Part shown: one piece after another, positions 24,227 through 34,125 of the stretch | Layout of the letters: each line of letters opens with the position of its first letter | How positions within the stretch are numbered: the first letter of the stretch is position 1 | Assembly (NCBI GenBank): GCA_036346255.1 | Contig: CM070634.1 | Location: forward strand, 87,051,020-87,115,019 | DNA: 64,000 nucleotides | Origin: Ampelocalamus luodianensis | Lineage: Eukaryota > Streptophyta > Magnoliopsida > Poales > Poaceae | Direction of reading: 5' to 3' | Notes under the pieces: generated by a model | Databases searched by the model: none | The model's input: only the letters and a program-made list of their open reading frames with translations | What the model was told of the DNA's origin: nothing | Program-made: the position numbers and the translations under genes

Positions 24227-24810
24227 GACGAGTCTATCCGAGATGGATATTATAATGTAACGGTTGGAATCATATGAATTTCACGGGAAATAGTTTAGTT
24301 CCTACGAGATAAAATTCATGTATTTCAAAGGGGCCTAAGATTTAAATTATATTTTCCTCTTTAATGAGGTGGCAGTGTTCTTGGCCCGCTTCGGATTTAG
24401 ACTGTAGCAAATCCATGTCCAATAGGGATCCTAATCTTCTGTTGTAACGTAGAGAATCACTGTATGAATAATAATATGACTATATGTGAGCAAATAGTTA
24501 TCGAACAGTAATACTGTAGCAAAACTACAGAGACAGCGAATATTACCGCAACGATTTTACTGTAGTAATTGATATAAATTTTTATTTTTTGATTGGATGG
24601 TGAAGATCAACTTATAATATGTGGCACTATAGATCGTCCGTTTCCGTCCAATAGCATCTACTTTAGTCCAGAAAAGGAAGAGTTTTGTGGGTGCACAAGT
24701 CCTGCTGCTTGTGCAACGCACTGCCTTACGCTAATGAGCTTTCACGATCAAGCGTAGGCAAGCCAAATGCCTAAACGTAATTACAAGGACAACTGCAATT
24801 GTGATGGTCG
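24227..24810. other. Intergenic, nothing recognised
   Basis: AT-rich sequence between the SINE and the Pack-MULE. I see no gene, no paired termini and no low-complexity tract of note. Confidence 0.6.
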
Positions 24811-24819
24811 GAAAAATGA
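24811..24819. repeat. Pack-MULE target-site duplication (left)
   Basis: GAAAAATGA at 24811-24819 matches AAAAAATGA at 28756-28764 in 8 of 9 positions. Nine bases is the length made by Mutator-like transposases. Confidence 0.7.
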
Positions 24820-24907
24820 GAATTTTTTTTTATTATTTAATCCTTTTTTTTTATTAATATTTTAAAGTTAATCTCTCGCGAATTTTATTTCCAAATCTGA
24901 CCCCTTT

Positions 24908-25093
24908 GGTCACGCCACCACCCGTGGCGTGGCCAAAGCGTACTGTCACGCCACCATGAGCGGCGTGACACAACATGCCACGCAAGCCCTCGGCCGGGCG
25001 CCGTGCCAGCGTGGAGGGCTTGCGTGGCATCCGTCACGCCATTAGGTATGGCGTGACGGTGGCGACTAGTCACGCCAGTATATGTGGCGTGAC
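24908..25093. repeat. Hairpin module array in left TIR
   Basis: Four short palindromes with stems of the GTCACGCCA/TGGCGTGAC type lie at 24908-24934, 24945-24969, 25032-25058 and 25069-25093. Between the second and third is one long palindrome with a 17-bp perfect stem (24975-24991 with 25014-25030). Confidence 0.9.
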
Positions 25094-26860
25094 AGTGGCG
25101 ACTTATACTCGCGGGACAGCCTCTTCTTCGTTTTTTTTCTCCCCACGCGAACCCTAGCGTCGTCACGCTCCTCCCTGCGCTCGTCTCCGCGCCGCCGTCA
25201 CGCCCCTCCCGCCGGCGCCTCCCCGCCGGCCCCTCCCGCGCCCGCCCGGCCGCCCCTCCCGCCCGGCATCTCCCGCACCGGCCTCTCCCGGTGGCCCTCC
25301 CCGCCGCCCTCCCGCGCTGCCCGGCCATCCCCTCCCGCGCCGGCATCTCCCGCTGCCGCCTCTCCCGGCGGGCTCTCCGTCCGGCATCTCTGTCCTGAGC
25401 GCCCCTCTCCCGGCGGCTCCTCCCCGCGCGGTGCTCCTCCCCCGCGCCGGCATCTCCGTCCGAGCGCCGGCCCCTCCCCCGCGGCGGCTCCTCCCCCGCA
25501 CCGGTGCTCCTCCCCGCGGCGACATCCGGCCCGGCCGTCCCCTTCCTCGCCGGTCCTCCTCCCCGTGGTTTGTACCGAGGTATAACTCCCTTCTCCCCGA
25601 TTCCTCCCGTTGCTTTGTGATTTGAAATGGTTGTATAGAAATGTGGAGTTGGAGATTGTATAGAAATGGTTGTTGCGATCAAGCTGAGTTGTTGCGATCA
25701 GGATCCTATTAAATTTTGTGAGATGCTTAATTCATAATTTGTTAATTAGTGTTGTCTATTTGTTACTTTCGATCAGTGGCCGATTGTAATAATCGATCAC
25801 CTTGTGAAATTGTTCCAAATAGTGGATGATTGATTATTACAAGACTGAACAATTGCAGTGGCTTAATCACTTTTGGATGGTTGTAAACAATTAATGGATG
25901 GCTGGTTATTGTATTAATCTAAATGTTCAGTGGCGTAATATCGCGGATCAGTGGCTTAATCACTTTGGGATGGTTGTATTAATCACTTTTGGATGGTTGT
26001 AAATAATTAACAGATAGCAATACTATGGTTGTTGTATTAACGAGCAATAATGGAGGTCATATGTTCATTATCAGTGTATATGTTAGATCTGGATTAGATA
26101 TAGATGTTGCCATTCTGGAATTTAGTGATGATATCACTAGTTTCATTTGCATTTGCATGGTTACACTTTGTATGATTGATTACCTTGGTGTATAGGCTCT
26201 TTCTTGGATGATATCTATTTATCTGTGTTGTTAACTCTGCACAGTTAATCTCAATCTCGAGTTGCATAAGGCACAAATCCATTATCCCCTGTTTGTTACT
26301 TCGCGCCGGTCCAACAGTGCCATGTCCGTACCAATCACATCTCCAAAAGCTCTTGTCGATTTTGTGTGGGGATGATAAGTCGAGAGGTAACAGGGGTTTT
26401 GTCGATTATGTGCGACCCAATCCACGCTGTCTCGAGTCGACGCTGTCTAACATAAATACAGATACAGTCCAAGCAATCAAAACCACTAGTCAAAACCAAG
26501 TTAGGGGATAAAGTAAACGGTTTTACTGGAGTTTGGGAGTTAAACGGACAAAGTAGATACTTCGGGGGAGTAAAGTGGACATTTTCCTAGAATGAAATGG
26601 CAAAGATATTACGTTGAGCCACATATTGCTTCTTCAAGAGTTGATCATCCCCTCGTTACTGCCTCTATAGAAATCAGCATAAGGGGGATTGTATAGAAAG
26701 GACCTCTATAGAAATAAAATATAGGCTGAAGGCGAAAAAAATATGACTTATCTCCTTTCTGCATATCAGATTTCCCGAACGAGTGGTTCGTGGCACTCCG
26801 AGCGTGTAGCTCGCGCACTGGAGCGAAGTCTGGCGTGCTCGGGAATGAGCCACGGCGATC

Positions 26861-27010
26861 CCAAACACGTGGTTTGGGCGGTCTCGAGAACGGGATCTCG
26901 AGCGTACCTGGGCACGTGGATCCAGGGTAGTGTAGGTCGCACTCGGAGGCAAGCTCTGAGCGGTCCCAAACACGTGGTTTGGGCGGTCTCGAGAACGGGA
27001 TCTCGAGCGT
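26861..27010. repeat. Two-copy 105-bp direct repeat with G-box core
   Basis: A block of about 45 bases starting CCAAACACGTGGTTTGGGCG and ending GATCTCGAGCGT occurs at 26861 and again at 26966. The unit contains the G-box core CACGTG and a CTCGAG palindrome. The 105-base period is divisible by three, so frames read through both copies. I see no protein family in it. Confidence 0.85.
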
Positions 27011-27849
27011 GACTGAGCACGAGAGACTCGGATAGTGTAGGATTTTGATCTTTTTGCATCTCATTGTTTCTTGGTGTTATTCGTCCACTGTGTATGGTCT
27101 AACACATCTCAATACAGCGTTAGTCTCTTCTAGAGAAATATGAGAGTTATAGATCACAAAAGTACAATAAAGCTGAGTTATGAAGAATTAACATCCTTCT
27201 TACGATTTTCACTATACGGTGCACTTACATCATGGAATCACAGGACATGGACGACTTCGACATACCAGCCCGACGTGGACAGTCCCGCGACAAGGGAAGG
27301 GGAACGCCGGCCAGGAGTTCAACGCCGTGCTAGCAAGGAAGGAAAAATGGCCCCGGTCCACGCAGTAGGTCAGGTCATTACGTAATAGTCCCCCGTCCTA
27401 CCCCGCATGTTTTTCACTATCCCCTAAAGGCATGTATAGTTATATGGTTCGGATGCTTGTGTCGCAATGTACCGTAGTAGTAGCGAGAATGACTAAAGCA
27501 ATTAGCCGAACCATCATGCCATGTCACTACGTGTAACATGCTTTTGTCCGCAGACTCTAATGTAGTTCTGGTTCCGTATCTCCGCTAAGCCATCAAAGCA
27601 TTCGTTGCGTGTAATATTGCAAGTATGCCTATTCTAGTGGAATCCCAGAAAAAACCATTCGCACCGACATCAAATCCTCCATGTTTTAGGGCATCTTCAT
27701 AATCACAACGAGCGTTCTCAACCCCTTCATATATATTCTCTATAAGCTTCATAAAGTACTTCATCGACTTCCTGTGTATATACGTTCACACAACTTTATC
27801 GAGTTGAGACTCCAATAGTTTGGACAACAAGTGTTTCAGGTGGGCTGAT

Positions 27850-28312
27850 ATTACTTTTAGTCTGTCATAAAGTTTATGGAGCCATACTGACACAGCCACC
27901 AGTGCTCCACCTACTGACATCCTGAAATGCAAACAAGTTAAGCACAACCTCACAAGTAGAGAATTGGATTAGTTGTGCAAATGATCAATAACATTACCTA
28001 TGTACATCCACATACCAGACCAGCTTGGTGTCACGAAATATTTCAGGGAAGAGACCATATTTTACTTCATGATCCAGAATCCTTGCAGCTCGAGCCTTCT
28101 GGCTGAACCACCAAAGCACATCAAGGAGAGCATTAGAGAATCGTAAACTATAGTCACAGCCTTCCAAGTTACTGTTGTCAAGGACATATTCAACCATTTG
28201 CCAGTTGGAGCTATCATCGTACTCCCCTTTAATCATGTAAGCAATCACTTGATGTGTACTACTAGCACGATTTGTTTTCATTTCTTCCAGCAGGTCATAA
28301 GCATCAGCCCAC
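27850..28312 (-). pseudogene. Captured pTAC2-like PPR gene fragment (2 exons)
   Basis: On the minus strand an acceptor TTTTCAG precedes an exon (28312-27998) reading WADAYDLLEEMKTNR...WQMVEYVL...ALLDVLWWFSQKARAARIL...KLVWYVDVHR. This is followed by donor GTAATG and a second exon from 27921 reading MSVGGALVAVSVWL, which joins in the correct phase across the arginine codon. The segment resembles the C-terminal PPR region of plastid protein pTAC2, a component associated with the plastid-encoded RNA polymerase, as I recall that family. GUN1-type PPR-SMR proteins are related alternatives. Coding similarity stops soon after 27860, so this is a fragment and not a gene. The intron is kept, so capture was from DNA and not from mRNA. 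Any transcript would start in transposon sequence. Confidence 0.8.
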
Positions 28313-28499
28313 CTGAAAACACAAATCGATTATAATGTAGTCCTATCACATGTGAAGGATTTTGATTTTGATTTTTTGTCCAAATCAATCTTATAAGTGA
28401 CACGAAACAATCTTAATATTTCTACGCATGTTTCCTCAGCGGTACTGTCTACCATATGTCCATACTTCCACAAAAAAAATTATCGGTTCATATAGGTAT

Positions 28500-28720
28500 T
28501 TACTTTTGTCACACTGTCACGCCACATATACTGGCGTGACTAGTCGCCCTTGTCACGCCATCGATACTGGCGTGACATCTGCCATGCAAGCCCTCCACGC
28601 TGGCACGGCGCGCGACCGAGGGCTTGCGTGGCATGTTTGGTCACGCCGCGCATGGTGGCATTGATCGCCCATTCCACGGGATTGGCGTGACCAAAGGGGT
28701 CGATTTGAAAATAAAGTGCC
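28500..28720. repeat. Hairpin module array in right TIR
   Basis: This is the reverse-orientation counterpart of the left array. It contains TGTCACGCCA...TGGCGTGACT twice, a long palindrome (stems about 28580-28595 and 28618-28634) and two more decayed GTCACGCC modules. The module order matches the left repeat. Confidence 0.85.
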
Positions 28721-28859
28721 CTTTAAAATATTACGTTAAATAATAAAAAAAAATCAAAAAATGAAGGGACATTGGATTCCCATTAAACGACCCACGTATA
28801 TAGTAATAAGTACTGGCAATTTCCTGCCAACAAGGGAAATTTCCATTTACCTACCTAGG

Positions 28860-29333
28860 ATTGCATTTGGGACTGACCAAACCCAGGGTGGTGGATTGTT
28901 TCCCTCTTGTGCAAAGAATGGGAAGAAGATTAGCGAGCACGGCAGCTTATCTGCCATATGGAGCTCGACTAACAATGGTTAATTCTATATTTTCTCAGCT
29001 TCCTACATTTTACATGTGCTGTCTCAAGCTCCATGTTGGAGTCATTGAGCAAACTGACAAATATAGGAGGCACTGTTTGTGGCGAGGGTCAGATGCTGAG
29101 AAGCCATCTCTAGCTGTTTGGAAAAAAGTTTGTCAGCCAAAACCTCAAGGTGGTTTAGGTGTTCTCAATCTGTTAACTCAAAACAATGCTTTGCTGATGA
29201 AGAATCTTCACAAATTCTCCAATCACGCTGATCTTCCATGGGTACGCCTAGTTTGGGAAACTTACTACAACAACGATCATCCGCCAGATAATTTAGATGG
29301 CTCCTTTTGATGGCGGGATAATCTTAAGCTGCT
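28860..29333 (+). mobile_element. LINE (L1-type), 5' segment of outer element
   Basis: The plus strand encodes the segment between the reverse transcriptase and the zinc knuckle typical of plant L1 LINEs: MVNSIFSQLPTFYMCCLKL, then YRRHCLWRG, then KPQGGLGVLNL and WWRDNLKLL. A TGA stop interrupts it before WWRD. The element is 5'-truncated, with no endonuclease and no catalytic reverse transcriptase box. It breaks off at the poly-T of the inserted minus LINE and resumes at about 31862. Confidence 0.8.
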
Positions 29334-30378
29334 GGACTTTTTTTTGACATAAGAAAGTAGATAATTCTCCACCTTACGACCATTGTATTAAAATGGCAGC
29401 CAACCGAGAGTTACAAAAAAAAGTTCAAGATTAAGATAAAAATTGTTTCCATTGACGAAGACTATCCTGATACTTAGGCTTAGATCGGTGTATCCAAAGA
29501 TCAATTAAGTTTTGAATCTGATGGTGTAGCAAAATCATATTGGCCTCAGAATGTTGGAACACCCGACTATTCCTCATAATCCATAATATATGAGCACATG
29601 CCGTGAAGCAAACTGGCCAAATTTTACGGAAGTTTTCATTCCCCATCATTGTTTTTTTTCAAAATTGTAGTACGTTTTGGGATGAGTTTGCTTCCAATGC
29701 AAGTCCTAATTTTCTCCAAAGATTGTCTGCAGACTTGTAGCGTAAAATAATGTGGTCAATTGTTTCTATTGCAAGGCAGATATCACAATGTGGGTCATTT
29801 GTCCAATGTTTGGCAGCCAAATTGTCTCTGGTATTTAATCGCCCTCTGAATGCTAGCCAAAGGAAGATTCTGCAGCTGTGTAACGGTTGGTTCCAAGTGT
29901 AATCCATCGCTGGCTATTTTAGGCCATGAAATGACAATGTCTTGTAAAAGATTGACGTGGTTGGGGCGGCCATGGTTGACATGCATACCCTCTGATCCAG
30001 AATGTCTGACTACAGTTGTTGGTTAGATAGGAAATCACGGAGAACTTAGCACTCTGAACCGGCTTGTTGCGAAAGAACCGGCTGTAGTGATATCGTCCAA
30101 TTGTTATCTGTACGCTGTGACTGAACTGTGCAGTTTGGTTGAGTTGTGAAAGTGAACAGGGTTGGTAGTCTGAGATGGAGTCGTCCCAATGATGTCCAGT
30201 TATCTTTCCAGAACATGGTATTTGCTCCATTGCCAATAATCACTTTTGTCATTTCCACTATCACTTGTATTACTGACGATATTGTTTTTCCAAATTGATG
30301 TGTCTCTCTGACGAGGCTGCGTAGGTATGTCATTCTGGATGTAGCGTGTTCTTAACCAATGGAAGCACGGATCAGTGT
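29334..30378 (-). mobile_element. LINE (L1-type), 3' segment of middle element
   Basis: On the minus strand this is the 3' half of a LINE ending in a poly-A (poly-T at about 29338-29346 on +). Visible parts are WLRTRYIQNDIP, NTMFWKDNW, the reverse-transcriptase zinc-binding region (FLWLAFRGRLNTRDNL...CDICLAIETIDHI) and WIMRNSRVFQH. Frameshifts separate them. Its 5' half is at 31142-31861, beyond a solo LTR. Confidence 0.8.
30374..30378. repeat. Solo LTR target-site duplication (left), AGTGT
   Basis: AGTGT occurs directly before TGACGAGG at 30379 and again directly after ACCGACA at 31142-31146. Confidence 0.85.
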
Positions 30379-31141
30379 TGACGAGGATCTAATAATCCTC
30401 ATTTTATTATTCCATAATCATGTAATATGACGCCACATGGTATACCCCTTAATGTTATAAGGGATGAGTAAGTTAGGTGGTTGTAAACTCTTCTACGACC
30501 ACCCCCTAGTCGTAAGTATTTCTACGACTATGGTGTAATCGTAAGTCCTACTGCGATTACGTCCGGTCGTAAGTCTTTCTACGATCAGTACCCAGTCGTA
30601 AGCTTTTCCTACGATTGCCCCCTAGTCGTAAGTCCTGCTACGACCAGCCCTGCTATGACTTTCTAACAATTAACTGGGTCCACTCGTCAGAAGATCCATT
30701 TATTGGTGGGGATCTGAGCAGTCAAATTACGTAGTTATACCTGAAATAACTACAGATAATTCTCCACTATCTCTTATTGATAACTGTTGGACAACGTGGG
30801 GAGGTTACTACTCCGGTAATTACTCTCATTATTACGCAATAATGAGTACCTAATTAGTCTGGAACGACAACCGCCCCAGCAACATAGTATAAATAGGTGT
30901 CTTTTGAAGATAATGGGAGAGGCTTTTTGAGAGACAGTCAGTAGAAAAATTAGCGCAAGTCTTTTCACTGATTGTAATCAGGATACCCAATACAATACAC
31001 ACAGGAGTAGGGTTGTTATTCTCACTGGAGAAGGCCCGAACCTGTATAAAAATTCTCGTGTCTCCTTTGTCTTCGTGATCAATTGTGAAGACCCCCCGAA
31101 TCAAATAATCTTTACGTAAGATCGGTTCTAAAACACCGACA
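30379..31141 (+). mobile_element. Solo LTR, 763 bp, inside a LINE
   Basis: It starts TGACGAGGATC, ends AACACCGACA and is bounded by AGTGT duplications. A TATA box (TATAAATAGG) lies at about 30888 and is followed by sequence consistent with an R-U5 region. It interrupts the minus LINE. The LINE reading ...LGFRNLRLHNQALIMKFAAKLL before it connects in sense to WLRTRYIQND after it. No internal retroelement sequence remains. Confidence 0.85.
30491..30655. repeat. Array of about five CTACGAC...GTCGTAAG hairpin units in LTR
   Basis: Roughly 30-base degenerate units, each with TACGAC near one end and GTCGTA near the other, repeat five to six times in the U3 part of the solo LTR. Each unit can fold on itself through a 6-bp stem. 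Confidence 0.8.
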
Positions 31142-31861
31142 AGTGTAATTAGATAGTAACTTTGCTGCAAATTTCATGATCAAAGCCTGGTTATGCAGTC
31201 TTAGATTTCTGAATCCTAGCCCCCCCCCCCTGTTCTTTCAGAAGAGTGACTGTCGTCTAAGCCACAAGGCAGTGACCTCCACGTATTTCTTTGTGTCCTC
31301 ACCAAAGGAATGCTCTCCGGGTTTTGTCAATGGCGTCGATACCACAGTCCGACCACTTGATGCAGCTCATGTAGTACGTTGGTATAGTTGATAGAACAAC
31401 GTTAATCATTGTCACTCCCCGACAATAGGTCTACTTTGTCAATGATCGGTTGGAGCAGGTTGTGGGGGATCCTACTCGTGGCGAGAGGTAAGGCTACCTA
31501 GATAATTACATGGGAGGGAGCTGATGGGACAATGTAAGGTAGCAGCTGCTATATTAGCATCTTCATTTGACATATATATTGGTATTAGTGTACTTTTATG
31601 ATAATTGATCTTCAGGCCTGTGAAACTTGCAAATGTGCCTAATAGCTCTTGTAAAACCGTCGCTTGTTGTAACGTACCTTTCAGCAAAATAAGAGTGTCA
31701 TCCGCATATTTTAGGATTGGTGGATGTCCTTGTATGTCAAGAGGATGTTATACTATACCATTGTTTGCAGCTCGCTTTATTAACCCTTGTAAAACATCAG
31801 CTACTAGAATGAAGAGATACAAGGGAGGGGGTCTCCTTGATGTACGCCTCGTTTGTACTGA
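31142..31861 (-). mobile_element. LINE (L1-type), 5' segment of middle element
   Basis: The minus strand encodes reverse transcriptase pieces: GVHQGDPL near the truncated 5' end (about 31848), then ILVADVLQGLI, KYADDTLILL (the YADD catalytic box), GLKINYHKSTL and, after frameshifts, a segment resembling the thumb and connection region. It is 5'-truncated and inserted into the plus LINE. Confidence 0.8.
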
Positions 31862-32760
31862 ATTTGGTCTTATATAAAGGATTTGCTACCTGCTCAATTG
31901 GAAATGGTCACACAGCTCTCTTTTGGACAGATCTTTGGAATGGACACTTGTTAAATCACCATCCACAATTACACTCATTTGTTAAATCTAATAAGCAAAC
32001 AGTTGCACAAGTTTGTCAGGCACCTAATTTCCAGGATCTCTTCAATCTACCGCTCTCGTTGCAAGCTTACGATCAATACCAACAAGTGATGGTGCTAGAT
32101 CAGCAATCAAATATAACAGATGAGGAGGATGCTTGGAGTTATATTTGGAATTCTGGAATTTATTCTTCAGTCAGTGTATAAACTGATGACGGGCCAAGCT
32201 CCAGTTTCAAATGTTTTCAAATGGCTATGGAAATGCACATGTCAATCAAGGCTAAATACAAGGAATCTGCTGCACAGAAAGAATTTTCACATGGATTCCT
32301 ACACCTATGTCCTTTGTGCACAAAATGTGGAAGAGATGCTACATCATCTCTTTTGGGGATGTTCTTTTGTCCAAGACTGCTGGAACTTTGTTTGTCCCCC
32401 AAAGAACTTCCAACTTATCAGTTCAGGAGGCTATTGTTGATTTGAAGATTCATTTGGCGCAGCCTTTCTATAATTATCATTCTTGCTGCCAGGAGCATTT
32501 GGATCACTCGTAACAAGACGGTGTTTCAAAGAATCGATCCAACATATTCAAATTGGAAGATGCTTTTCAAAAAGGAATTTGCCATGGTTATCCATAGGGC
32601 AAAAGCAAAATACTTGCCTCATATTTCAGAATGGCTGAACGATCTACATTATTATTATTTTTGTCTTTCAGTTGTAAATATGTTGTAACTTTTTCTTATT
32701 TTCTTTATAATATTTTTATATATACAGTAGGGTCCTTTCCTACTGTTTTTCCCTAAAAAA
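31862..32760 (+). mobile_element. LINE (L1-type), 3' segment of outer element
   Basis: The plus-strand reading resumes with FATCSIGNGHTALFWTDLW, then WSYIWNSGIYSS and, after a frameshift near 32170, the zinc-binding domain (KWLWKCTCQSRLNTRNLL...YVLCAQNVEEMLHHLFWGC). The untranslated tail 'tacagtagggtcctttcctactg' is typical of grass L1 3' ends and finishes in an A run near 32760. It belongs to the same element as 28860-29333. Confidence 0.8.
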
Positions 32761-34125
32761 TCAAGCTCAGCAGGCGAATCAATTTGGGTAGGCTAATTCT
32801 CACTCACAGCGAAGACAGATAAAACAGGGCTGTGGTTCCTGCGTGACATGATTATTCTCCATCGAAGCCACTTTCATTTGCCAAGAACCACATATTTTGA
32901 GCATTAGCGGATACGAGAGTTTGATTCAGTACTATATCAAGGCACAGTATTACCTCTATGATGGTGTCCGGGAATGTCACTACTGTTTTCAGAGTTAGGA
33001 CTTAGGACACAGACACACAGTAGTATTAAGAGAGACAATTGTTCTTGGTTGCATGATGCAAACCTCGAGTATGACACAAAGGAAGAACAAAACTTAAGTC
33101 TAATCTTTGTTGAGAAGTGTTGATGTATAATTCGGGAGCTTGCAGTTATAAAAAAATTCATGTCTTTAACCTACAACTGGGTAATACATCCATTTTCTAC
33201 TCAAATTCATTTATCAAAATAGTATATCAACTCCATTTTTCTCAATGAACTTAGAATATGAATAATAGACCAGAAATTAAGTTAACAGGGCTACCGATGT
33301 GAAGTCCAAAAATATTCAGTGACATTTGGACTTCTGTAAAAGTGGATAAGCCGAGAGTGCGACTTATCCAAAACAAAAAATAGTAGTAAAAGACAATGAA
33401 TGATACTCTAGCAAAAGAAACAGAGCAATGGAAAAGAAGGCTACAGAATTGCAGCCAATCCAGTGCCAAGATAATGATAGCATAAACAATGGATAAACGA
33501 ACGTCTCACTGTCATAGACAAGAGAGGTTAACAATTATTAATGTGAGATATTTACATGTGATTCCTAATCGAAGTTAAGACATGGGCATAGTGCAGTTTG
33601 TTGGAACATCAGCAGCAGCTCGTATTTGTTTATTCCAAGAAAGACTCTTAAGCCTCCCTAACTTTACCCCACTTCTCCAATGACAAAAGGCATACAAATT
33701 TCAAAAGAAACACTGACAAAAAGGATAAACAGATCTTCCATGTTTCCAGGACCGTATGTCCGTATCATATTCAGATTACTGCAGCAGTGCACTACTGTGT
33801 ATAAGAACACGTGCCAATCAATGTATGCCTTGTACCTATAGTTTGTGTCACTGTGGATGGAGATCACTTGCAAGTTACAAAAGCATCACATCAGTTTAAG
33901 CTACAGTGAACTCGCCTCTATGTCCATCGACATATTCAGATTCCCGATGTGGCATTTGGTTCACGATCAGAATCAGAATCAGAACAGAGACGAAAAGGAA
34001 TGACACGAAACCTGTTTGGTCCATGCTGGAGTGGAATGGAATAGTTATCTGCTTGCCATGTTTGGTTTGAAGCAGGGCAGTAAATAAGCAGCAATAGCCA
34101 ATACCACTGCTGCTTCTCTCTCTCT
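32761..34125. other. Intergenic, nothing recognised
   Basis: Mostly AT-rich sequence. 33940-34100 has 'ggcatttggttcacgatcagaatcag' and 'ccatgtttggtttgaagcaggg', which look like eroded ends of a small DNA transposon. I could not pair them with a target duplication. No gene is supported. Confidence 0.5.

Larger units (their letters stand above)
24820..28755. mobile_element. Pack-MULE, 3.9 kb, hairpin-rich long inverted repeats
   Basis: The termini GAATTTTTTTTTATTATTTAA (left) and GATTTTTTTTTATTATTTAA (right, reversed) open inverted repeats of at least 250 bases (24820 to about 25095, and about 28500 to 28755). The repeats share a CCCCTTTGGTCACGCCA block and an ordered set of GTCACGCCA...TGGCGTGAC hairpins. 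A 9-bp near-identical target duplication flanks the element. There is no MULE transposase. The interior holds a GC-rich block (25110-25600), a 105-bp direct repeat (26861-27010), a piece resembling another MULE end (26510-26590) and a two-exon fragment of a PPR gene (27850-28312). It is non-autonomous and carries gene cargo. Confidence 0.85.

Noticed and set aside
24885..25682. 265-codon minus-strand frame
   Set aside because: It spans the hairpin-rich terminal repeat and a GC-rich block. Its Arg/Gly-rich composition and lack of any domain indicate a compositional frame.
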